This document shows positions 1 through 5,024 of a stretch of 6,737 nt of DNA, piece after piece. Source of the stretch: Fidelibacterota bacterium UBA7300 (lineage in GTDB: Bacteria; Fidelibacterota; Marinisomatia; Marinisomatales; UBA2128); NCBI GenBank assembly GCA_002471865.1, contig DKQU01000071.1, forward strand, positions 1 through 6,737, in the 5' to 3' direction. Position numbers and translations under genes: made by a program. The notes below the pieces were generated by a model. That model was given only the letters and a program-made list of their open reading frames with translations. It was not told the origin of the DNA and did not search any database. Numbering within the stretch: position 1 is the stretch's first letter; each line of letters starts with the position of its first letter.

Positions 1-98
1 TTCCATACAAACTTGGCAAGAACTGCCAAGAGTACCAAAAACGTGATGATTGTCCAGATAAAGAGACCCGGCTCGATTCGTACGAGTGGATTATCCAT
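1..98 (-). CDS. atpF: F-type ATP synthase subunit b, 5' part only (runs off the left edge)
   Basis: Subunit b forms the peripheral stalk that holds F1 against Fo in the inner membrane. Only 32 codons plus two bases are visible, from the ATG at 98-96. The peptide begins MDNPLVRIEPGLFIWTIITF and continues as one hydrophobic helix (about residues 11-32). The short N-terminus ending in 'PGLFIWT' followed by a single membrane helix is typical of bacterial b subunits. AGAGG lies 6 nt before the start (105-109), which supports this ATG. The gene follows atpE by 29 nt, the usual a-c-b order. The coiled-coil stalk lies outside the window, so length and integrity cannot be judged. Confidence 0.9.
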   Translation of the reverse strand, partial: MDNPLVRIEPGLFIWTIITFLVLLAVLAKFVW

Positions 99-104
99 TA
101 TTTA

Positions 105-109
105 CCTCT
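105..109 (-). promoter_or_regulatory. Ribosome binding site of atpF
   Basis: On the minus strand AGAGG lies in the 29-nt gap between the atpE stop and the atpF ATG, six bases before the start. It fixes the start of the partial atpF. Confidence 0.7.
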
Positions 110-127
110 TTTGATTCTTAACTATTC

Positions 128-433
128 TTATTTCATTAATACGATTAGCAGACAGAACACTTCGCCCAGGATAGCCACTCCCTCCAAAAGGAAAAGGGGT
201 AGATTTACCGCAGCAGTGATCTGTGCAGCTGCTTCAGGCTGGCGTGCAATTGATTCTGCGGCAGATGCAGTAAATCGGCCAATGCCTAACCCTGCACCGA
301 TAACTACCATGCCCAGCCCGATGGCTGCCCCGAAATAATGAATCGTGGAGCCACCTCCTTCAACTGCTAATACAGGGGTAGACATTCCTAAAGTTAAAAA
401 CAGTACCAATGCCATAATTGATGACCGTCTCAT
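128..433 (-). CDS. atpE: F-type ATP synthase subunit c, with an N-terminal signal-like extension
   Basis: This is the proteolipid of the c-ring, which carries protons across the membrane and drives rotation. The ATG at 433-431 (101 aa) was chosen over an upstream in-frame start because AAGGAGGA lies 7 nt before it. Residues 1-23 look like a signal peptide: RR, a hydrophobic stretch, then P-V-L-A before VEGGG. Helix 1 (about 33-57) carries the GAGLGIG glycine repeat, the loop has the hallmark ARQPEA (63-68), and helix 2 (about 72-99) has the ion-binding carboxylate E84. The Na+-type residues are absent: the helix 1 Gln position is I51 and E84 is followed by G85, so proton coupling is likely. 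Helix 2 has a second glutamate, E91, two turns further on, which is unusual. At 101 aa it exceeds the usual 70-90 because of the N-terminal extension. Confidence 0.95.
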   Translation of the reverse strand: MRRSSIMALVLFLTLGMSTPVLAVEGGGSTIHYFGAAIGLGMVVIGAGLGIGRFTASAAESIARQPEAAAQITAAVNLPLFLLEGVAILGEVFCLLIVLMK

Positions 434-440
434 GGATATT

Positions 441-448
441 TCCTCCTT
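441..448 (-). promoter_or_regulatory. Strong ribosome binding site of atpE
   Basis: The minus strand reads AAGGAGGA seven bases before the atpE ATG. This near-perfect Shine-Dalgarno decides the start codon. It also fits the need to make many c subunits per ATP synthase. The rest of the atpB-atpE gap (434-485) shows no hairpin that I can see. Confidence 0.85.
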
Positions 449-485
449 ACTTACTGTTATTATCATGTTGATTGTTTCCTGTTTC

Positions 486-1343
486 TCAATGGTGTGGGTG
501 GATTGCCATACCAATAAAAATGGATGTTAAAAGGGCAAACACATAGGCTTGTATAAGGGACACTATAATTTCAAGTCCGAAAATAGCAGTGCTTAAAGGA
601 ACGGATACAAAAGCACCTACTGCCATACCTGCTGCTGAACTGAACATGTCTCCAAAAATAAAAATAAAAGACATAATGGAAAGTATTGCGATGTGCCCGC
701 CAGTCATATTTGCAGCGAGCCGCATGGTTAAAGCAAAAGGTTTGACGATCATGGCAATTATTTCAATTGGTATCAGTAGGAAATAAACCGGTAGTGGTTG
801 ACCTTTTGGGGCAAGATTTTTCCAATGGCCTATAAAACCGTTTTGTATTGAACCTCCTACAATAATACTAAAGAATGTGACCGTTGCAAGTCCAGCAGTT
901 ACGTTAAAATTCCCTGTTGAAGTAGATCCTCCCGGGATAAGATCAAAAACAGGTACAAGCCCGAGAAGGTTGGCAATAAGAATGAAAAAGAAGAAAGTAA
1001 AAATTAAAGGGCTCCAGATTCCACTATTTTCTTTCCCTATATTGGGAAAAACTATTTGATTGCGAATAAACTCAACAACAAATTCGAATGCATTGGATAA
1101 TCCTGAAGGGACCGGTAATTTTTCAGTTCGGTATCGTTTCGAGGCAATATACGCAACTCCAAACACTATAGCAGCTGTAACCCACAACATGATCACATGT
1201 TTTGAAATAGAAAGATCAATTCCAAATATTGAAGGAAGTTCAACTATGGGGCCGCTATTGGACACGTGGTGAATAATGGTATGTCCAACCTCTTCCAGAA
1301 CAGTAGTGGGTTCAGATGTGGGTGCAGCTTCTGGATTTATCAT
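486..1343 (-). CDS. atpB: F-type ATP synthase subunit a
   Basis: Subunit a is the stator half-channel protein that passes protons to the c-ring. The 285-aa product has a hydrophilic N-terminus of about 45 residues and then several membrane helices. The signature TMRLAANMTGGH holds the essential arginine R208 (equivalent to E. coli R210). The C-terminal helix GLEIIVSLIQAYVFALL holds E258 and Q265. E. coli has Glu at 219 and His at 245; here the spacing puts His at H217 and Glu at E258, the reciprocal pair known from mitochondria and many bacteria. The protein ends IHPHH. The ATG at 1343 overlaps the stop of the AtpI-like gene as ATGA. I see no Shine-Dalgarno there, so translation is probably coupled. 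atpE follows after 52 nt. Confidence 0.96.
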   Translation of the reverse strand: MINPEAAPTSEPTTVLEEVGHTIIHHVSNSGPIVELPSIFGIDLSISKHVIMLWVTAAIVFGVAYIASKRYRTEKLPVPSGLSNAFEFVVEFIRNQIVFPNIGKENSGIWSPLIFTFFFFILIANLLGLVPVFDLIPGGSTSTGNFNVTAGLATVTFFSIIVGGSIQNGFIGHWKNLAPKGQPLPVYFLLIPIEIIAMIVKPFALTMRLAANMTGGHIAILSIMSFIFIFGDMFSSAAGMAVGAFVSVPLSTAIFGLEIIVSLIQAYVFALLTSIFIGMAIHPHH

Positions 1344-1648
1344 TTTGATATGTCTGATTTCTGGCTAGAAAAGTATCGTTGAAAATACAAAGCTTCACCT
1401 ATTTGAAGAAATATAAAAACCACAAAAAACGATAAAACAAAAGCAGTGAATATTATTTCTAGCAATGATGCAATCAAAATTAATGCCACTGCGTAAAGTA
1501 TCAGCCTGATGATAAAGGCCGCAATGTTGGCACTTATAGCTTTCTCAGGTGATTGAATAATTATCTTCCTGGTAATGATAAATGAACCCAAGTTAATTAC
1601 GAAGGGTATGGAAGCGCCAAGGAAGATAGAGAATAATGTTGAAGGCAT
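1340..1648 (-). CDS. AtpI-like small membrane protein before atpB
   Basis: This 102-aa, strongly hydrophobic protein has three likely membrane helices at about 5-26, 40-61 and 66-88, and a short polar tail (SSQKSDISK). Arg48 sits inside helix 2. Its size, topology and position between atpZ and atpB match the AtpI (ATP synthase I) family, whose members help c-ring assembly or stability. I do not see a diagnostic motif, so the family call rests mainly on context. It starts one base after the atpZ stop and overlaps atpB by 4 nt, so it is almost certainly translated together with the Fo genes. A lineage-specific membrane protein unrelated to AtpI remains possible. Confidence 0.72.
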   Translation of the reverse strand: MPSTLFSIFLGASIPFVINLGSFIITRKIIIQSPEKAISANIAAFIIRLILYAVALILIASLLEIIFTAFVLSFFVVFIFLQIGEALYFQRYFSSQKSDISK

Positions 1649-1649
1649 T

Positions 1650-1892
1650 TTATTTTCTTAAACTTACTCTAGCAAGCTCCCAGATTCCAATTGCAACCCC
1701 AAGAAGCAACCCACATACCGACAGCCATGGTGATGTTTTAAACCATTGATCCAGAAAGTAACCTAAAAGACCCAATCCCAATATAGATCCTATTAACATA
1801 TAAGATGCACTCATGTAAGGACCCGCCTGCACTACTACACGATTAAAAGCTTCAAAGAGCTGAGTTACGTAGTTTTTATCAGATTGATTCAT
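1650..1892 (-). CDS. atpZ: AtpZ / F0F1 ATPase 'gene 1' family protein
   Basis: This two-helix membrane protein belongs to the family usually encoded at the head of atp operons. Members have been linked to Mg2+/Ca2+ uptake and, with AtpI, to c-ring assembly. From the ATG at 1892-1890 the product is 80 aa. An in-frame GTG two codons upstream (1898-1896) would give 82 aa; no strong Shine-Dalgarno separates the two. Helix 1 ends in the family pattern GLLGYFLDQWFKTSPWLS, with the conserved Asp in the membrane-exit turn and the TSPW turn. Helix 2 is GLLLGVAIGIWELARV, which matches the usual GxxLGxxxGxxxLxR ending. It begins shortly after the bactofilin stop and ends one base before the AtpI-like gene. 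Confidence 0.85.
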   Translation of the reverse strand: MNQSDKNYVTQLFEAFNRVVVQAGPYMSASYMLIGSILGLGLLGYFLDQWFKTSPWLSVCGLLLGVAIGIWELARVSLRK

Positions 1893-1909
1893 AGCCACAG
1901 TATCCGAAA

Positions 1910-2341
1910 TTAAACCTTTTCGTATGACTCAGTATCATCAGCTGTATCGATACTTGGTGAATCACTGTTCTCGGAATGGATATTTTGATCTTGATCCAAA
2001 TCTTCACTTGGTGCAAGATCACATCTCCCTTCAAACTGAGCTCCCTCTTCTATCACTAGTTTCCGATAAATAATATCGCCTTTAACTGTTGAATGACCAC
2101 GAAGTACAACTTTCCCAAAAGTAGATAATTTTCCTTCAACCACACCCCCGATAAATGCATCTGACGCCATTACATCACCTTTTACATAAGCATCCCTTGC
2201 AACCCGGACGGGACCCTCAGTATACACATTACCGTGGACCTGGCCACAGATGATTGCACCACCCTTCAGCACTAAATCACCTCTAATTACCGCATCAGCT
2301 CCAACCATAGTACCAACATGTTTCAAGCTGTCTTTAGCCAT
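1910..2341 (-). CDS. Bactofilin (polymer-forming cytoskeletal protein)
   Basis: Bactofilins polymerise without nucleotide into filaments that act as membrane-associated scaffolds for cell-wall enzymes and, in some bacteria, for chromosome segregation proteins. The 143-aa product has a short N-terminal tail and a beta-helical core at about residues 10-108. The core shows the repeating G/hydrophobic pattern typical of the fold, for example VIRGDLVLKGGAIICGQVHG and VKGDIIYRKLVIEEGAQFEG. The C-terminal tail (109-143) is acidic, rich in Asp, Ser and Glu, and probably disordered. The start at 2341 has AAAGGAG 9 nt upstream, inside the peptidase gene, and the two genes overlap by 8 nt. This tight coupling to an M23 peptidase is a known bactofilin arrangement (CcmA with Csd1 in Helicobacter, BacA with LmdC in stalked Alphaproteobacteria). 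Confidence 0.93.
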   Translation of the reverse strand: MAKDSLKHVGTMVGADAVIRGDLVLKGGAIICGQVHGNVYTEGPVRVARDAYVKGDVMASDAFIGGVVEGKLSTFGKVVLRGHSTVKGDIIYRKLVIEEGAQFEGRCDLAPSEDLDQDQNIHSENSDSPSIDTADDTESYEKV

Positions 2342-3128
2342 CTGATGATACTCCTTTAATATCGATATCCTGAAACTGAACGATAAAACCTACTGGGTCT
2401 ACAGGTACACCATTTTTCCAAATTTCGAAATGCAGATGAGGTCCTGTTGTATCACCTGTTTCGCCCAATAAAGCTATGAGCTGTCCCCTTTCAACCCGCG
2501 AAGGAGCTTCAACCAGATTTTCTTCATTGTGGCCATAAATTGTAATGTAATCATCTCCATGAGTAATAATAATAAGATAACCATAATCCATGGTCCAATC
2601 AGAAAAAACTACGAGTCCTGAAGCTGCTGCATAGATAGGTGAAAGTTTGGAAGCGGCTACATCAATGCCTGTATGACTCCCTTTCCAACTTTTGGAAACG
2701 GGTATAAATTCTTGGGTGATGTAACCTGAAACAGGCATTGTAGTTGGAAGATTTTCTAGAACACTGATGGGAACACCTGAAAGCGTGATTGGTTCAAGAG
2801 AATTAGATGAATTGAGGTTAATGGGAATTTCCACATCTGAGCCTAAAACATTCTCGAGATAAGTCCGCATTGTTTTTATATTTAGAAGTTCTTGCTCGAG
2901 TTCATTCAAAACCCAAGATTGGTCAGTTTTAAGTAAATCATTCTCTGCTTGTAAATTATCATAGTTCAATGCTTTAGGGATAGCAAGAAATCCGATAATA
3001 AATCCAGCAGCTACAATAAGCAGACCTGTAATTACCAAAGTCCATAACTGCCATTTAGTTACAGAAAAGTTCCGGCTGGCTTCACCTTCCTCATGAACAA
3101 GGACAACAGTATAACGTTTTCTGGCCAT
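2334..3128 (-). CDS. Membrane-anchored M23 (LytM-type) metallopeptidase
   Basis: This is a likely peptidoglycan endopeptidase, or a regulator of one, facing the periplasm. The 264-aa product has a basic cytoplasmic N-terminus of about 28 residues (MARKRYTVVLVHEEG). A single membrane helix follows at about 29-50, a coiled-coil-like stretch at about 55-95, a linker, and the M23 domain at about 130-248. The zinc and catalytic residues are complete: HTGID (H152, D156), H200 in YGH, and HLHFE (H231, H233). It is therefore probably an active enzyme rather than a degenerate LytM activator. By analogy with LmdC, the cytoplasmic tail may bind the bactofilin encoded next. It starts 24 nt after parB. 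The AGGA before the ATG is very close to the start, so initiation may be weak or coupled. Confidence 0.93.
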   Translation of the reverse strand: MARKRYTVVLVHEEGEASRNFSVTKWQLWTLVITGLLIVAAGFIIGFLAIPKALNYDNLQAENDLLKTDQSWVLNELEQELLNIKTMRTYLENVLGSDVEIPINLNSSNSLEPITLSGVPISVLENLPTTMPVSGYITQEFIPVSKSWKGSHTGIDVAASKLSPIYAAASGLVVFSDWTMDYGYLIIITHGDDYITIYGHNEENLVEAPSRVERGQLIALLGETGDTTGPHLHFEIWKNGVPVDPVGFIVQFQDIDIKGVSSDG

Positions 3129-3152
3129 TTCCTAAAACATCAACAGAGGAAT

Positions 3153-4016
3153 TTATGAATTTTTATCAGAAATTATATCCATAAGACGACTCAAGTCATC
3201 ATCTGAATAGTAATCGATTTCTATACTGCCTCCTCTTGACTTAGGTTTAACGATTACCTTAGTACCAAGTAGAGATATTAGATCATCTTCTATCCGCTGT
3301 AGTGCAGTACTTTTTCGTTTTCTTTTTCGTTTTTTCCCATTTTTTACTCCTGATAGAACTTTACCTACGAGTTCTTCAGTCGATCTTACTGATTCACCAT
3401 GACCAACAATATGTTTCCAAAGTTTTATCATGCTTTTAGGATCTTTTAGAGCGAGAAGAGCTCGTGCATGACCAGCTGAAATCTCTTCAGTCCTGAGGCT
3501 CATTCGGATTTCCGGTGGAAGTTTTAAGAGACGTAGAGTATTGGAAATTGCAACCCGTCCTTTACCAACAGCCTGAGCGATAGATGCATGAGACATCTTG
3601 TATTTTTTTGCTAAGATCGCAAACGCTTCTGCCTCTTCCATTACATTCAAATTCTCACGCTGGATGTTTTCGATTAGGGCATATTCCATCATTTCAGCTC
3701 CTTCTTCCACATTCAGTATAAGTGCTGGAACTTCAGTTAATCCAGCAATTCTTGCTGCCCTCAATCGTCGCTCTCCAGCTACTAATTCGTAGTTATCCTC
3801 TCCTGCTCGCACTGAAATAGGCTGAATGATACCTTTCGCCTTGATGGATTCTGCAAGTTCATGCAAACTTTCTTCATCAAACTTTTTCCTGGGCTGATGA
3901 GGATTAGGGGCAATGAGACTAACGGGAATTTGCAGGATTGAATTGGGACCTGCTGTCTCATCGGTGGTTTCTCTAATTAGTGCGCTTAGACCTCTTCCGA
4001 GTTTTTTTGCTGTCAC
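3153..4016 (-). CDS. parB: Chromosome partitioning protein ParB (CTPase DNA clamp)
   Basis: ParB loads at parS sites, spreads as a CTP-dependent sliding clamp and stimulates the ParA ATPase to segregate origins. The 287-aa product starts with the family opening KKLGRGLSALI, which supports the GTG start at 4016; AGAGGAG lies about 10 nt upstream. The CTP-binding N-domain (about 28-125) has GERRLRAAR (81-89) and ENIQREN (116-122), both intact. The helix-turn-helix parS-binding domain (about 137-225) contains MSHASIAQAVGKGRVAISNT. A very basic linker, KNGKKRKRKRKS (225-236), leads to the C-terminal dimerisation domain (about 238-285). It overlaps the end of parA by 44 nt. The linker's run of Lys/Arg is stronger than usual and may add non-specific DNA binding. 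Confidence 0.96.
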   Translation of the reverse strand: MTAKKLGRGLSALIRETTDETAGPNSILQIPVSLIAPNPHQPRKKFDEESLHELAESIKAKGIIQPISVRAGEDNYELVAGERRLRAARIAGLTEVPALILNVEEGAEMMEYALIENIQRENLNVMEEAEAFAILAKKYKMSHASIAQAVGKGRVAISNTLRLLKLPPEIRMSLRTEEISAGHARALLALKDPKSMIKLWKHIVGHGESVRSTEELVGKVLSGVKNGKKRKRKRKSTALQRIEDDLISLLGTKVIVKPKSRGGSIEIDYYSDDDLSRLMDIISDKNS

Positions 4017-4770
4017 GTTTAAGTATCTCCTCTGCTAATTTGAGGTAATCCTGTGCGCCAGTGGAATTGGCTTCATAGAGTAGTATCGGTTTCCCATGAC
4101 TTGGAGCTTCACCAAGACGCACATTCCTTCTTATCACCGTTTTAAAAATATCTTTCTTGAATTGTTTCCTCACTTCCCTCTCCACACGTTTTGAGAGATT
4201 GAGCCTCTTATCGAACATTGTAATCAGCACACCTTCAATATCCAAGCGTGTATTCAAGTGTCGCTGTACAAGCTTAATAGTTTTCAGAAGTTGGTTAAGA
4301 CCCTCCAATGCAAGATACTCACACTGCATTGGAATGAGGATAGATTTTGCTGCTGCCAACCCATTTAATGTCAGAAGACCAAGAGATGGTGGGCAGTCTA
4401 TCAAAATATAGTGAAATTTTCTAAGCACTGACTTCAATGCATCTCGTAAACGATATTCCCGAGCCATGAGTCCTACCAACTCGATCTCAGCTCCCACCAA
4501 ATCACTTGTACTTGGTACTATATAAAGATGATCCAGATGGGTTTCGGTTATGGCTTCCTCAATGGGATTATTGTTAATTAGTACATCATAAATGGTGGTC
4601 GAACTATCCTTTATTAAATGAGAAAGACCAGTTGTTGCATTAGCTTGAGGATCCAAGTCTATTAATAGAGTTTTTTTCTCAGAAACTGCCATACCGGCTG
4701 CCAAATTTACGGCAGAGGTCGTCTTCCCGACACCTCCCTTCTGATTTGCAAATGCGATTACTCTTCCCAT
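3973..4770 (-). CDS. parA: Chromosome partitioning ATPase ParA
   Basis: ParA is a Walker-type ATPase that binds nucleoid DNA when dimeric and is displaced by ParB, moving the origin region. The 265-aa product has the deviant Walker A motif KGGVGKTTS (11-19, signature lysine K11 and P-loop K16), the A' motif LLIDLDPQAN with D40, and Walker B YILIDCPPS with D125. There is no N-terminal DNA-binding extension, as expected for chromosomal (type Ib-like) ParA. The last residues (KKTRKRSKRTN) are basic and are encoded in the 44-nt overlap with parB. The ATG at 4770 has AGGA about 5 nt before it. It is the first gene of the minus-strand array, so the promoter for the whole array may lie just upstream. 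Confidence 0.97.
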   Translation of the reverse strand: MGRVIAFANQKGGVGKTTSAVNLAAGMAVSEKKTLLIDLDPQANATTGLSHLIKDSSTTIYDVLINNNPIEEAITETHLDHLYIVPSTSDLVGAEIELVGLMAREYRLRDALKSVLRKFHYILIDCPPSLGLLTLNGLAAAKSILIPMQCEYLALEGLNQLLKTIKLVQRHLNTRLDIEGVLITMFDKRLNLSKRVEREVRKQFKKDIFKTVIRRNVRLGEAPSHGKPILLYEANSTGAQDYLKLAEEILKRDSKKTRKRSKRTN

Positions 4771-4804
4771 CTCTTCCTATCTAAAGCAGTTAATTGATAC
4801 GTAT

Positions 4805-4822
4805 GCGGATAGTACTATTTGC
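4805..4822. repeat. Imperfect palindrome with a perfect 10-bp core at the predicted parA transcription start
   Basis: The core ATAGTACTAT (4809-4818) is a perfect palindrome. The outermost GC on each side is also symmetric, giving 14 of 18 symmetric positions. A second, 8-bp palindrome, ATACGTAT, lies at 4797-4804, with the centres 13 bp apart. Both sit just downstream of the candidate parA -10 box, where a repressor could act. Short palindromes in AT-rich DNA can arise by chance, so function is inference. Confidence 0.35.
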
Positions 4823-4825
4823 TGA

Positions 4826-4831
4826 ATTATA
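4826..4831 (-). promoter_or_regulatory. parA: Possible -10 box of the parA promoter
   Basis: The minus strand reads TATAAT, a perfect sigma70-type -10 hexamer. It would start transcription near 4819 and give a leader of about 49 nt before parA. No convincing -35 hexamer is seen 16-18 bp upstream (the bases there read about GCTGCC or TGCTGC), so this is only a candidate. Confidence 0.35.
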
Positions 4832-4872
4832 GTAGCTCGAATTTAACGGCAGCATCAGGGAGATACAAGGAT

Positions 4873-4910
4873 ATTTCCGACGAGAGCACAGTTATTTCTC
4901 GACGAGAAAT
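4873..4910. repeat. Operator-like repeat pair including a perfect 17-bp palindrome
   Basis: ATTTCTCGACGAGAAAT at 4894-4910 is a perfect inverted repeat: two 8-bp arms around one central base. A degenerate copy, ATTTCCGACGAGAG, starts at 4873. The shared block CGACGAGA recurs at 4878-4885 and 4900-4907, 22 bp apart, which is about two helical turns. This is the pattern of a dimeric regulator binding tandem operators on one DNA face. It lies between the divergent parA and tdh starts. It is not a canonical parS (TGTTTCACGTGAAACA), although both share TTTC and GAAA arms. Confidence 0.55.
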
Positions 4911-4911
4911 C

Positions 4912-5016
4912 ATGGGAAATGGCTTGCAGGTGATACAACAGGAAACTAAATTGAATCCAACTGTTATACTTGAATTAATTAAAGAGAAAAGAAAACGAAG
5001 TCAATATATTAAATAG
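4912..5016 (+). CDS. Doubtful small ORF just upstream of tdh
   Basis: An ATG at 4912 opens 34 codons that end at a TAG eight bases before the tdh start. The frame stays open further upstream to a TTG at 4819 (65 aa), but that start has no good ribosome site. The peptide starts MGNGLQVIQQETKLNPTVIL and ends in a basic tail (KEKRKRSQYIK). I recognise no family. GAG lies about six bases before the ATG, a weak ribosome site. It could be a short leader peptide coupled to tdh, a gene remnant, or chance. The palindrome at 4894-4910 overlaps the region just before its start. Confidence 0.2.
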   Translation: MGNGLQVIQQETKLNPTVILELIKEKRKRSQYIK

Positions 5017-5024
5017 GTTATAAT

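Larger units (their letters stand above)
4771..5024. other. Divergent intergenic region between parA and tdh
   Basis: These 254 bases separate the parA start (minus strand) from the tdh start (plus strand) and should hold the promoters of both units. I see a TATAAT facing parA and three palindromes, each listed separately. On the plus strand there are only weak candidates: TATAGT at 4828-4833 and TATACT at 4965-4970, neither with a good -35. A doubtful small ORF covers the last 105 bases. No canonical parS site, no cluster of DnaA boxes, no tRNA and no terminator hairpin with a T-run was found. Confidence 0.8.

Noticed and set aside
434..514. Upstream in-frame extension of atpE
   Set aside because: The extension would overlap the end of atpB and ignore the AAGGAGGA site, which points clearly to the ATG at 433.
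1261..1270. CACGTG core within atpB as a possible parS site near parAB
   Set aside because: Only the six-base core matches. The flanks (TTGGA and GTGAA) do not fit TGTTT/AAACA of parS, and the bases encode ordinary atpB residues (HHV).
3973..4016. A7 run in the parA-parB overlap as a programmed frameshift making a ParA-ParB fusion
   Set aside because: Going from the parA frame to the parB frame needs +1 or -2, not the -1 slip favoured by such runs. parB has its own GTG, a good ribosome site and the normal family N-terminus.
4794..4818. TTGATA (4794-4799) with TACTAT (4813-4818) as a plus-strand promoter for tdh
   Set aside because: The spacing is only 13 bp, too short for a sigma70-type promoter.
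5019..5024. TATAAT immediately before the tdh ATG as a -10 promoter box
   Set aside because: Transcription would start inside the coding sequence. The bases are better read as the spacer between TAGG and the ATG.
4771..5024. Divergent region as a replication origin
   Set aside because: parAB are often near oriC, but I find no cluster of TTATCCACA-like DnaA boxes and no strong AT-rich unwinding stretch here.
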